Assembly: GCA_964541225.1 (NCBI GenBank)
Contig: CAZIPN010000041.1
Coordinates: 1 to 13,161, forward strand
Origin: CAZIPN01 sp964541225
GTDB lineage: Bacteria > Actinomycetota > Coriobacteriia > Anaerosomatales > JAAXUF01
DNA: 13,161 nucleotides
Direction: 5' to 3'
The notes below the pieces were generated by a model, which ran no database searches, was not told where the DNA came from, and saw only the letters and a program-made list of their open reading frames with translations. This document shows, one piece after another, positions 1-6,119 of the stretch (the stretch's first letter is position 1; every line of letters starts with the position of its first letter). The translations under genes and the position numbers were made by a program.

Positions 1-386
1 TTGATGATCAGCGTCGCGCCGCGCTGTGCCGCGACCGCGCGAGAAAGCATCGCGCGACCGGTAATGAGCAGCGACTGAGCGCGCATGTGCTCGGCAATCC
101 CGGGGACGAGTCGCTCGCTGATCGCCACGGTGACTTCGGGCGTCACGTCGCGCGGGCCCAGTCCGGTGCCGCCGCATGTGAACACCACGTCGGCAGCATC
201 GACGTCGGCCATCCGAACGACCGCCTCGGCAATCGACTCGCGGTCGTCGCCAGTCACGCCGTACGCGACGACATCCCACCCCTTCGCTTCGGCCAACTCG
301 ACAAGCGCCTGTCCAGCGGTATCCTCGGCCAGACCCCGAGACCGCGTATCCGAGCACGTCAAGACACCTATGCGCAGTTGCGCCAC
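1..386 (-). CDS. MogA/MoaB-family molybdenum cofactor protein (partial, 3' end outside window)
   Basis: The first 128 residues are visible and the frame runs off the left edge. The family binds molybdopterin: MogA adenylates it before molybdate insertion, and MoaB is a close paralogue. Visible signs are an N-terminal strand followed by TCSD (residues 10-13), and the family motif GGTGLGPRDVTPE at residues 72-84, which lines the molybdopterin-binding site. A PG and a conserved arginine follow near residues 95-111. The GTG start at 384-386 was chosen because a GGAG lies 6 bases upstream on the minus strand and the protein then begins directly at the first strand of the fold. MogA and MoaB cannot be separated confidently from this fragment, so no symbol is given. 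A CinA N-terminal-like or MoeA-related protein is unlikely because the fold starts at residue 4. Its operon partners lie outside the window. Confidence 0.88.
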   Translation of the reverse strand, partial: MAQLRIGVLTCSDTRSRGLAEDTAGQALVELAEAKGWDVVAYGVTGDDRESIAEAVVRMADVDAADVVFTCGGTGLGPRDVTPEVTVAISERLVPGIAEHMRAQSLLITGRAMLSRAVAAQRGATLII

Positions 387-631
387 GTTGAACTCCGTTT
401 CCCGTCTACGGTCTTGTGCCACGCCACGTGCACGCCGAGAACGCCACCATCGGTATCCATCGCCCGCATCATGGGATGATCTGAGCGACCGGCCCAGTCT
501 TGAGGATAGCAGCATGAGGGTGGGGAGAAGCTGCGACGCCTGTACACACGCAGGCACTGTCGGCGGCGCCGTTGCTCGGCATCGCAGTGCTCAGTGCCGC
601 GCTGCTCCCTGGCTGCGCGGCACGCCGTCCC
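387..631. other. Intergenic stretch between mogA-like gene and tetR promoter
   Basis: About 245 bases separate the mogA-like start from the -35 box of the downstream tetR gene, and the divergent promoters must lie here or at its edges. On the minus strand an extended -10-like TGCTATCCT is seen around 500-510, but I find no convincing -35 partner. The plus strand holds a start-less, lipoprotein-signal-like reading frame (listed separately). Nothing else is supported. Confidence 0.4.
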
Positions 632-658
632 TTGACATCCCCGCTCGTACGCGGTTAA
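554..658 (+). pseudogene. Possible lipoprotein signal-peptide remnant
   Basis: An open stretch on the plus strand encodes a hydrophobic segment ALSAAPLLGIAVLSAALL followed by PGC, resembling a lipoprotein signal with the cysteine codon at 614-616. It then runs 13 residues to a TAA at 656-658. The frame is open back to a stop at 515-517 but has no ATG or GTG at the expected position. In another frame, just upstream, an ATG and a basic stretch (KLRRLYTRR) look like the missing n-region. The tetR -35 box lies inside this stretch. The most likely readings are a decayed, frameshifted lipoprotein start or chance GC-rich coding, so confidence is low. Confidence 0.2.
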
Positions 659-660
659 AT
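632..660 (+). promoter_or_regulatory. Predicted sigma-70-type promoter of the TetR gene
   Basis: A perfect -35 hexamer TTGACA (632-637) is followed by a 17-base spacer and a -10-like TTAAAT (655-660, four of six consensus positions). Transcription would begin near 667, about 26 bases before the tetR ATG. The -10 box abuts, and shares base 660 with, the first of two palindromic operators, so a bound repressor would block this promoter. Confidence 0.65.
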
Positions 661-688
661 GAGTCACCACTCACTGAGTTAGGACTCA
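660..688. promoter_or_regulatory. Two tandem TetR-type operators (TGAGT-N4-ACTCA twice)
   Basis: Two perfect inverted repeats with identical arms lie back to back. They are TGAGT-CACC-ACTCA at 660-673 and TGAGT-TAGG-ACTCA at 675-688, with centres 15 bases apart. They cover the predicted transcription start and the ribosome-binding region of the TetR gene that begins at 693. Paired palindromes of this size directly ahead of a tetR start are typical of autoregulation by two repressor dimers. That the adjacent TetR protein binds here is inference. Confidence 0.7.
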
Positions 689-692
689 CCCA

Positions 693-1313
693 ATGCTCGG
701 ACCGACAACCACACGCGCCGACAAGAAGCAGGCCACCCGAGCCGCGCTGATCTCGGCCGCCATGCGCGTGTACGAACTGGACGGCATCGCCGCAGCCCGT
801 ACGGCCGACGTCGCGGCTGCGGCCGACGTCGCTCACGGCACTGTGTTCGTGCATTTCCCAAGCCGTGAAGCGCTGTTCGTCGCCGCGATCGAGGATTTCG
901 GCGGGAAGCTCGCGAGTCGCCTGCACGAACTCGCGGCGGACGGCGCGCACGTGCGCGAAGTGCTCGAAGCGCACCTGCAGGGGCTCGCCGAGCACGAGGG
1001 CTTCTACTCTCGGCTGGCCATCGAGGCGCCGTTGCTGCCAAGAGAGGCTCGCCAGAGCCTGCTGTCCATCCAGTCGGCGATCTCGTTTCACATCGCCGAA
1101 GCGGCCGAGCGCGACGAAGCAGCCAGCCTCATCAAGCCGATCCCGACGTACCTGCTGTTCAACACGTGGATCGGCCTGGTCCACTACTACCTCGCAAACC
1201 GGGACCTCTTCGCCCCGGACAGCTCGGTGATCGAGCGATGCGGCGCCGAGCTGATCGAGCACTTCATGTCGCTCATCGCACCGTGTCCCAACCAGAAGGA
1301 GGAGACATCGTGA
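693..1313 (+). CDS. TetR/AcrR-family transcriptional regulator
   Basis: This 206-residue protein has the usual TetR length. The N-terminal DNA-binding domain covers residues 12-60. Its helix-turn-helix lies at about 35-55 (RTADVAAAADVAHGTVFVHF), followed by the SREALF segment that opens helix 4. The remaining helices form the variable ligand-binding and dimer domain, so the ligand cannot be read from sequence. The ATG at 693 has AGGA at 681-684, eight bases upstream, inside the second operator palindrome. Its TGA overlaps the GTG of the next gene (GTGA), which indicates translational coupling with the zinc-ribbon protein. It is probably autoregulated through the two TGAGT-N4-ACTCA sites just upstream. 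As no transporter or enzyme follows, the other targets are unknown. Confidence 0.93.
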   Translation: MLGPTTTRADKKQATRAALISAAMRVYELDGIAAARTADVAAAADVAHGTVFVHFPSREALFVAAIEDFGGKLASRLHELAADGAHVREVLEAHLQGLAEHEGFYSRLAIEAPLLPREARQSLLSIQSAISFHIAEAAERDEAASLIKPIPTYLLFNTWIGLVHYYLANRDLFAPDSSVIERCGAELIEHFMSLIAPCPNQKEETS

Positions 1314-1543
1314 AGACCTGCATCGCATGCGGAATGCCCATGAAGAACGCCGAAGACTATCCCGGCGGCGACACGTCGCTCGACTACTGCGTGCACTGCG
1401 CGCGGCCCGACGGCTCGATGCAGTCCTACGACGAGAAGGCCGCCTCGATGGCAGCGTTCATCGTGCGGACGCAGGGGCTGGACGAGGGCGTTGCACTCGC
1501 GACCGCCAAGGAAATGATGGCGAAGCTCCCCGCGTGGTCATGA
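1310..1543 (+). CDS. Putative zinc-ribbon protein (Zn_ribbon_2-like)
   Basis: This is a 77-residue soluble protein. Two cysteine pairs, C4-x2-C7 (CIACGMPM) and C27-x2-C30 (YCVHCARPDG), form a likely treble-clef or ribbon site for one zinc ion. The closing motif LPAW is typical of the small 'putative zinc ribbon' family (PF12674). No catalytic function is known for the family. The GTG start at 1310 is supported by AAGGAGGAGA at 1296-1305 and by its four-base GTGA overlap with the upstream tetR stop. A longer in-frame extension would overlap the tetR coding region and is rejected. Co-transcription with tetR suggests an accessory or co-sensing role (inference). Confidence 0.85.
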   Translation: MKTCIACGMPMKNAEDYPGGDTSLDYCVHCARPDGSMQSYDEKAASMAAFIVRTQGLDEGVALATAKEMMAKLPAWS

Positions 1544-1554
1544 GGCACGTGCGA

Positions 1555-1575
1555 AGCGGCGGCCCACTCGCCGCT
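1555..1575. terminator. GC-rich hairpin in convergent intergenic region
   Basis: A perfect 7-base stem (AGCGGCG at 1555-1561, CGCCGCT at 1569-1575) with a 7-base loop lies 12 bases after the zinc-ribbon stop, between two convergent genes. No T-tract follows on either strand, so it is not a canonical intrinsic terminator. In high-GC actinobacteria such hairpins may still help to end or stabilise transcripts from both sides. Confidence 0.35.
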
Positions 1576-1616
1576 GCCCAGCAGGCTGCTGAGGCTGGCT
1601 GCGCTGCGCCTCTGGC

Positions 1617-1913
1617 TCACACCTTGCGAAGCTCCCACACGGTGCCAGTCTTCGACGGGCAATGCAGGCGATAGACATTGGGATCGTCGGCCTCCCACGA
1701 GGGGAAGTCGAGCGCCGCACGCCACACGTAGTTGCGCGCCACGCCCGCCATCGCTTCGCAGAGCCCCTTCGGCAACTCGTACGGGCTCGCGAACGTGTAG
1801 ACGGTCCCCTCGGCGTGAGCACACTTGCCGTTGAGCTCGACCAGCCTGAGTTCAAGCGGGCCGGCCGCCGCCCACGCGCCCTCACGTGCCGCAGCCTGCT
1901 TGCCTTCATCCAT
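1617..1913 (-). CDS. TIGR04076-like small protein
   Basis: This 98-residue protein is of unknown function. It shows the layout I associate with TIGR04076: an N-terminal strand, a conserved GKC (about residues 29-31), a central LPKGLCEAM, and a C-terminal strand reached through CPSKTGTVWELRKV. Three cysteines (C31, C52 and the C of HCPS) are conserved-looking and could bind metal, which is inference. There is no signal peptide or membrane segment, so it is probably cytoplasmic. The ATG (1911-1913) has AGGGGGGAG just upstream, which overlaps the stop of the bactofilin-like gene 14 bases away, so the two are almost certainly one transcript. The family assignment is from pattern memory and is moderately sure. 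Confidence 0.7.
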   Translation of the reverse strand: MDEGKQAAAREGAWAAAGPLELRLVELNGKCAHAEGTVYTFASPYELPKGLCEAMAGVARNYVWRAALDFPSWEADDPNVYRLHCPSKTGTVWELRKV

Positions 1914-1927
1914 TATCGATCTCCCCC

Positions 1928-3136
1928 CTATTCGGATGCGAGTTGCCCCGCATGCTCCTCACCGCCGATAGACGGCGTGATCACGACCGGCCGCTCGCCC
2001 TTCCCCATCCACAGAAGCACGAGCGCCCCGGTCCCCGCAAGCATAACGATCCACCCGACTAATGCGCCGAGGAACGGAATCGCACCCACGAGCCACACAA
2101 GGATGAGCCCGAGCGAGAGCGAAAGCGGAAGAGCTGGTTCCGTGGTCGCCGAGGTTCTGCGCAGAATCGCCCGACCGATCGCCAAACCGCCGACGATCAG
2201 ACCCGCAAGCAGCAGCAGCCAGAACGCGGCAAGCACAACGAACGCGAGCCACCACGCGCCAAAGAACAGACCGATCACGAAGACGAACAGGATCACCAAC
2301 GGAGTCGCGAAGAACACCAGGGCTCCCACGCCGAAGCTCAGCCATGTTCTTTCAAACGCCACCTGCGAGCCACCTTCTGTGACCCGGGCAAAGACGTACA
2401 CCATAAGCAGTCCGAGAAGCAGGAACCCTATCAACGAGTCGATCCATGCAACGACAGCGCCAAGGAAGGGCGCCGCCACACCGGCAGTACCAGCCGCCTT
2501 CCCCGCCGGTTCGTGTCTGGTTGTCCGCCCAGCCACGCTACCGTGGACACTCGCCTGCTCAGCACTCCAGTATTCGAGGTTGCCATCCACGCTGCCGCCC
2601 TTGGCGATTGCAACGTGGGTCGACTTGGCTTCGACATTTCCGCCGACCTTGCCAGCGATCGACAGGGAATCACTGCCGACCATCACGTTGCGACCGACGA
2701 CATCGGCGATGTTCACCTTCTGGCCACCCGCAGCGACATCGCGTCCTACCTCTGCGGTGATGTTCACTTGGTTCCCCGCAGCCAAGACGTCGCCTTCCAC
2801 CTGCCCGCTCACATCGATCATCGATCCGGCAGCCCGAACAGATCGGCCCACCGTCCCGCTGATGCGTACTGTTTGAGCTGCGGTGATTACCGATCCAACA
2901 ACATCGCCGTTGATCACCACGACCTGCCCGAACGCAACGACATCGCCGTCCACGGTACCGTCGATTGAGATGGTGCTGCCAAAAGCGTACAGATCGTCCG
3001 AGAGTGTTTCGCCCTTCGCGACGCCTACGGAGTCGCCTTGTCGGACCGTCATCGCAACCGCCGAGCCAGGTATCGCGAGCATCAGACTGGCGGCCATCAC
3101 AACCGCCGACACGAACCACGTCCTGCTGCTTCGCAT
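1928..3136 (-). CDS. Secreted bactofilin-like beta-helix protein with C-terminal membrane domain
   Basis: This is a 402-residue protein in three parts. First comes a signal peptide or N-terminal anchor (residues 1-28: MRSSRTW, then a hydrophobic core ending SAVA). Second is a repetitive beta-helix region (about 30-205) of short turns alternating G-x-V and G-D-V (DGTVDGDVVAFG, VGRDVAAGG), as in polymer-forming bactofilins. Third is a C-terminal block of five or six hydrophobic membrane segments (about 220-385) with an acidic tail. Unlike cytoplasmic bactofilins, the helix would lie outside the membrane. The ATG at 3134-3136 was chosen over starts 4 to 16 codons upstream because GGGGAGG lies 8 bases ahead of it and it opens directly onto the signal peptide. 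It probably forms an envelope scaffold. It is co-transcribed with the TIGR04076-like gene and divergent from the PASTA pseudokinase. Confidence 0.82.
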   Translation of the reverse strand: MRSSRTWFVSAVVMAASLMLAIPGSAVAMTVRQGDSVGVAKGETLSDDLYAFGSTISIDGTVDGDVVAFGQVVVINGDVVGSVITAAQTVRISGTVGRSVRAAGSMIDVSGQVEGDVLAAGNQVNITAEVGRDVAAGGQKVNIADVVGRNVMVGSDSLSIAGKVGGNVEAKSTHVAIAKGGSVDGNLEYWSAEQASVHGSVAGRTTRHEPAGKAAGTAGVAAPFLGAVVAWIDSLIGFLLLGLLMVYVFARVTEGGSQVAFERTWLSFGVGALVFFATPLVILFVFVIGLFFGAWWLAFVVLAAFWLLLLAGLIVGGLAIGRAILRRTSATTEPALPLSLSLGLILVWLVGAIPFLGALVGWIVMLAGTGALVLLWMGKGERPVVITPSIGGEEHAGQLASE

Positions 3137-3216
3137 CGCGAACGCCTCCCCATTGTCTCTCCGATCTGAACTCATCACCGCCACGGTTCATTCCCTTGCC
3201 CACGGCACCCGCCCGT

Positions 3217-3232
3217 TCTCGGCAGGCCGAGA
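3217..3232. promoter_or_regulatory. 16-bp perfect palindrome in divergent control region
   Basis: TCTCGGC-AG-GCCGAGA is a perfect inverted repeat with 7-base arms and a 2-base centre. It sits between the divergent bactofilin-like and PASTA-kinase-like genes, immediately upstream of a candidate -35 box for the latter (3233-3238). Its position suits an operator or activator site shared by both genes. The binding protein is unknown. Confidence 0.45.
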
Positions 3233-3261
3233 TTGCATCCGAAGGTCGCCCAGGGTATGAA
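3233..3261 (+). promoter_or_regulatory. Candidate promoter of the PASTA kinase-like gene
   Basis: TTGCAT (3233-3238), a 17-base spacer and TATGAA (3256-3261) form a weak sigma-70-like promoter, with three of six and four of six consensus positions. Transcription would start near 3268, about 26 bases before the chosen ATG. No equally good promoter was found for the divergent gene. Confidence 0.35.
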
Positions 3262-3293
3262 TCGGGGTGGCAGACGCGACGTCAGGAGCGGTG

Positions 3294-4931
3294 ATGGCAC
3301 TGGTCGACGTGGGTTCTCTGATCGCGGGACGGTATCGGCTTGAGCAAAGACTCGACACCGGTGGTCGGGCGCAGGTATGGCGAGCGGTCGATCAGGAGCT
3401 CGACCGACCCGTCGCCATCAAGATCCTGCTGACACCCGAGGGCGGCGCTGAGTCGTTCATCGACGCCTTCCACGCCGAGGCAGAACTCGAAGCCCGCATG
3501 CATCACCCGGGCATTGTTGAGGTGTTCGACTGGGGTCATGACGGCGCCATCAACTACGTCGTCATGGAGCTGCTGGACGGATGGACTGTCCGAAGCATCC
3601 TCCAGAATGGTGTCATGTCCGTCGATCACGTTATCTCGCTGGGACGCCAGGCATCGGCGGCACTCGCATACGCCCACGGCGAGGGCATCGCGCATGGTTC
3701 GATCACTCCGGACCACATCATCTTTGGTCCCGATGGCCGAGCGACTCTCATTGATTTCGGATTGCAGTGCCGAGGCACGTGCGAGTATCCGGCGATGCCG
3801 GATTCCGACACCTACGAACTCGGCGCCTTGATGTACACGGCACTCGTCGGCGCATCGCCCAAAGGACCGCGCCCGGCCAATCTGCCCGAAGACGAAGTGT
3901 GGCCGGAGGCTGCGCATCATCTCAACCCGAACGTTCCGCAGGACCTCAGCCACCTCATCATGAAAGCGATCGCGCCAGACCCCGACGATCGCTTTCGGAC
4001 GGCCGCCGAGCTACAAGCGGCGCTCGACAAGCTCGTCAAGCCGAAGAGGCGCGCTTGGCTGTGGGTGCTGATCGCCGTGGTTGCGCTTGCTGTCGTGGGG
4101 GTGGGCACGTGGTATTTCTCCTCGCAAATGAAGGTGATCGTGCCGGATGTCGTTGGGCTCACTCAGGCCCAAGCGCAGGCGAGACTGTCCTCGGCGGGTC
4201 TATCGCTCGTCGTTGCTGGACAGGTCGCTTCGACGACAGCCGCAACCGGCACAGTCGTGTCCGAGAACCCCAAAGCCGGTTCGCGAACCCGCAGTGGCGC
4301 CCAGGTTGGAGTGGTCATCTGCACGGGGGTACCAGAGCGAACGGTGCCTTCCGTGACAGGCGTGAGTTTCGAGGCCGCATCGAGCACCATTGCGAGCGCT
4401 GGCCTCGTGGTCGGCAAGGTCACGCGAGAGAACAGCACGACGTTTCCCGCAGGAACGGTCATCTCGCAATCGCCGTCGGCCGGTGAGCGAGCATCGAGTG
4501 GAAGCGCCGTGAACGTCATAGTGTCGGCGGGCATCGAGCAGGTCACGGTGCCCGTGCTCACGGGCGTGTCGGAAGCCACCGCTCTGGACAGACTCGCGAA
4601 AGTCGGTCTTGTCGCAGACGTAGGAAGGGTGTACTCGAGCTTGCCGTCAGGCGACGTTGTGTCGCAAGGTCCGGCGGCTGGGTCCGCAATCGCCGCAGGC
4701 GGCACGGTGACGCTATCGGTATCGAAGGGTCCCGCGCCCGTGAGGGTCCCCGACGTGACCGGTGCCCAGACGGCGGCCGCAACCACGAGTCTGCAGAACC
4801 TGGGACTTGTCCCCGTTAGCATCGAGACCAGCGGAACTTCGGCACAAGTGGGGACCGTCATCTCGCAATCGCCCGACGCCGGCACCAAGGTCGATCCAGG
4901 CAGCCAAGTCAGGATCTTCGTAGGCAAATAG
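3294..4931 (+). CDS. PASTA-domain Ser/Thr kinase-like membrane protein, predicted pseudokinase
   Basis: This is a 545-residue PknB-like protein. Its kinase-like domain spans residues 12-245, followed by a basic stop-transfer KPKRR, one membrane helix (about 254-275) and four extracellular PASTA repeats (about 279-545). PASTA repeats bind peptidoglycan fragments in known relatives. The domain keeps the VAIK lysine (K43), a likely helix-C glutamate (E62) and DFG (154-156). However, the catalytic HRDxKxxN is replaced by HGSITPDH (134-141), losing the catalytic Asp, the Lys and the metal-binding Asn. The glycine loop is degenerate (DTGGRAQVW), and the activation segment is short with no APE motif. 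Phosphotransfer is therefore unlikely. A ligand-sensing scaffold or allosteric partner is more plausible. The ATG at 3294 has AGGAG five bases upstream. The GTG at 3267 has no good ribosome site. Confidence 0.9.
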   Translation: MALVDVGSLIAGRYRLEQRLDTGGRAQVWRAVDQELDRPVAIKILLTPEGGAESFIDAFHAEAELEARMHHPGIVEVFDWGHDGAINYVVMELLDGWTVRSILQNGVMSVDHVISLGRQASAALAYAHGEGIAHGSITPDHIIFGPDGRATLIDFGLQCRGTCEYPAMPDSDTYELGALMYTALVGASPKGPRPANLPEDEVWPEAAHHLNPNVPQDLSHLIMKAIAPDPDDRFRTAAELQAALDKLVKPKRRAWLWVLIAVVALAVVGVGTWYFSSQMKVIVPDVVGLTQAQAQARLSSAGLSLVVAGQVASTTAATGTVVSENPKAGSRTRSGAQVGVVICTGVPERTVPSVTGVSFEAASSTIASAGLVVGKVTRENSTTFPAGTVISQSPSAGERASSGSAVNVIVSAGIEQVTVPVLTGVSEATALDRLAKVGLVADVGRVYSSLPSGDVVSQGPAAGSAIAAGGTVTLSVSKGPAPVRVPDVTGAQTAAATTSLQNLGLVPVSIETSGTSAQVGTVISQSPDAGTKVDPGSQVRIFVGK

Positions 4932-4974
4932 CGCCGAGACGCCACGACCGCAACCCACCGACCCGGCGCCATAC

Positions 4975-5574
4975 CTACTCCGCCGGATCAACCACTCGCA
5001 CGCCGAGGTCCTCGACCAGCGCGACAACCTGCTTCGTGGTGAGCACCACGCCGTAGGGCCCGCGCCGCAGATCGAGCCCGCGAGCGCTGGAGCCACGCAG
5101 GTCGGTACTCGACGTGGTCGTGTCACTCCAGTCGGCGTCCGTCAGATCGCAGTCCACCAAGCTCGCGTCAGTGAGATTGGCTCCGGTGAAGTCGCACTCG
5201 CGCATCGAGCAGCCGACGAACTCAACGGCGCTCAGATCGAGGCCCCGAAACAGCGTGTAGTCGAAGTTCACTCGCGTGAAGACCGCCGCATCAAAACGCG
5301 CGCCGCGCGTGAAGTCCAGCCCCATCATCTTGCAGTCCTCAAAGGTCGCCGAGAAGAAGCTCACGCCCTGCACGCCCGCGCCCGCAAACTCACACGAGCG
5401 GATCTTGGACGCATTGAACCTCGCGTCGGTCAGCACGCTATCGCGAAACGAGCAGTCCTCGATGACGCGGTCCGAGAAATCCCAGCCGACGAGGCTCAAG
5501 CCCTCGAAAGACAAACCGACAAGGTCGCTGTCGTCGGCAAGCACAGACAAGTCCGATTGGTCGAGCTGACGCAT
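4975..5574 (-). CDS. Pentapeptide-repeat protein
   Basis: This 199-residue soluble protein is built almost wholly of A(D/N)LxX-type pentapeptide repeats (about residues 18-165, for example CDFTGANLTDASL and CDLTDADW). These fold as a right-handed quadrilateral beta-helix. A short C-terminal helical tail (GVVLTTKQVVALVEDLGVRV) resembles the dimerisation tail of the MfpA/Qnr group, which mimics DNA and binds gyrase. Its length is also close to Qnr and MfpA (about 180-220 residues). A gyrase-protection role is possible but not provable, because many pentapeptide proteins do other things. The ATG at 5572-5574 has GAGGAG six bases upstream. It is convergent with the PASTA gene, with a 43-base gap and no obvious terminator. 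Confidence 0.88.
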   Translation of the reverse strand: MRQLDQSDLSVLADDSDLVGLSFEGLSLVGWDFSDRVIEDCSFRDSVLTDARFNASKIRSCEFAGAGVQGVSFFSATFEDCKMMGLDFTRGARFDAAVFTRVNFDYTLFRGLDLSAVEFVGCSMRECDFTGANLTDASLVDCDLTDADWSDTTTSSTDLRGSSARGLDLRRGPYGVVLTTKQVVALVEDLGVRVVDPAE

Positions 5575-5711
5575 GGCGGCTCCTCGAGCTGCATTCCGAG
5601 TGGTCGCCTGATTCTAGCGCCCGCCTCTGACACGAACCGCAAACGTGCCGCGTCCGACTCCGACAGGCCGATCGCGCGTCGCAGCTGGCCTTCCCGTCGG
5701 GCTCGCGCCCT

Positions 5712-5933
5712 CTACTCGGCGGCGCCCTTCATGCAGAAGTAGTAGCTGCTCAGACCGTTGTTGACCCACACGGTGCAGCCTCCGCACTTGCACGACACAG
5801 CAGCTGGCGAGCAACTACTCGCGCCCCGCGCGCAATAGAGCAGCTCATTGGCCTCACGCATGCAGTCGTTGTAGGTGGGGCATCCCGGGCACAGGCAGCG
5901 CTCGGCGTTCTCGGCGGTGTTGTCAACGGGCAT
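5712..5933 (-). CDS. DUF2769 cysteine-rich protein
   Basis: This 73-residue protein has ten cysteines. It carries two C-x-C-x2-C motifs, CLCPGC (residues 13-18) and CKCGGC (48-53). Between and after them are C24, a LLYCARG segment (C34), C41, and a final YYFC (C67). This arrangement matches the DUF2769 family, known mostly from archaea and anaerobic bacteria, whose function is unknown. Metal or iron-sulfur binding is a reasonable inference. It has no signal peptide or membrane segment. The ATG at 5931-5933 was preferred over upstream in-frame starts because AGGAGAG lies six bases ahead and the family motif starts at residue 13. It diverges from the glycosyltransferase, with a strong hairpin just upstream. 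Confidence 0.85.
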   Translation of the reverse strand: MPVDNTAENAERCLCPGCPTYNDCMREANELLYCARGASSCSPAAVSCKCGGCTVWVNNGLSSYYFCMKGAAE

Positions 5934-5952
5934 CGTGCTCTCCTCATCTTCG

Positions 5953-5971
5953 CGTCGGCTGTGAGCCGACG
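5953..5971. promoter_or_regulatory. Perfect 8-bp inverted repeat upstream of DUF2769 gene
   Basis: CGTCGGCT (5953-5960), GTG and AGCCGACG (5964-5971) form a perfect 8-base stem with a 3-base loop, extendable by a G-U pair. It lies 20 bases upstream of the DUF2769 ATG and next to its ribosome site, in the region shared with the divergent glycosyltransferase. It could be a 5'-leader hairpin or an operator, and neither is proven. Confidence 0.45.
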
Positions 5972-6119
5972 TCCCCTCGGCTGGTCGGGCGGTGCAGCGG
6001 TGCTCCCACCGACTCTTACCCACCTGCGACGGCAGACAGTGACCGGGATTGGGAATCCTCTCTTGCTGGGGGGAGCGAGTCGCCACACAGCGGCTCAATC
6101 GAAGTCATCGGGGGTGCTC

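Noticed and set aside
1662..2876. 404-codon open frame on the plus strand
   Set aside because: It lies opposite the bactofilin-like gene, is rich in Pro, Thr and Ser with no domain, and is a GC-rich antisense shadow.
3137..3184. 16-codon N-terminal extension of the bactofilin-like protein
   Set aside because: It would bury the signal peptide, and GGGGAGG stands at the right distance only for the ATG at 3136.
4932..4974. Bidirectional terminator between the PASTA gene and the pentapeptide gene
   Set aside because: Only a 5-base stem with a loop of about 30 bases and no T-tract can be drawn.
6046..6058. Small inverted repeat GGATT-GGG-AATCC upstream of the glycosyltransferase
   Set aside because: Arms are only 5 bases, there is no promoter context, and it is expected by chance in a region of this size.
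5961..6119. 53-codon N-terminal extension of the glycosyltransferase
   Set aside because: It has no fold, lies in the divergent control region, and a better ribosome site precedes the ATG at 6120.
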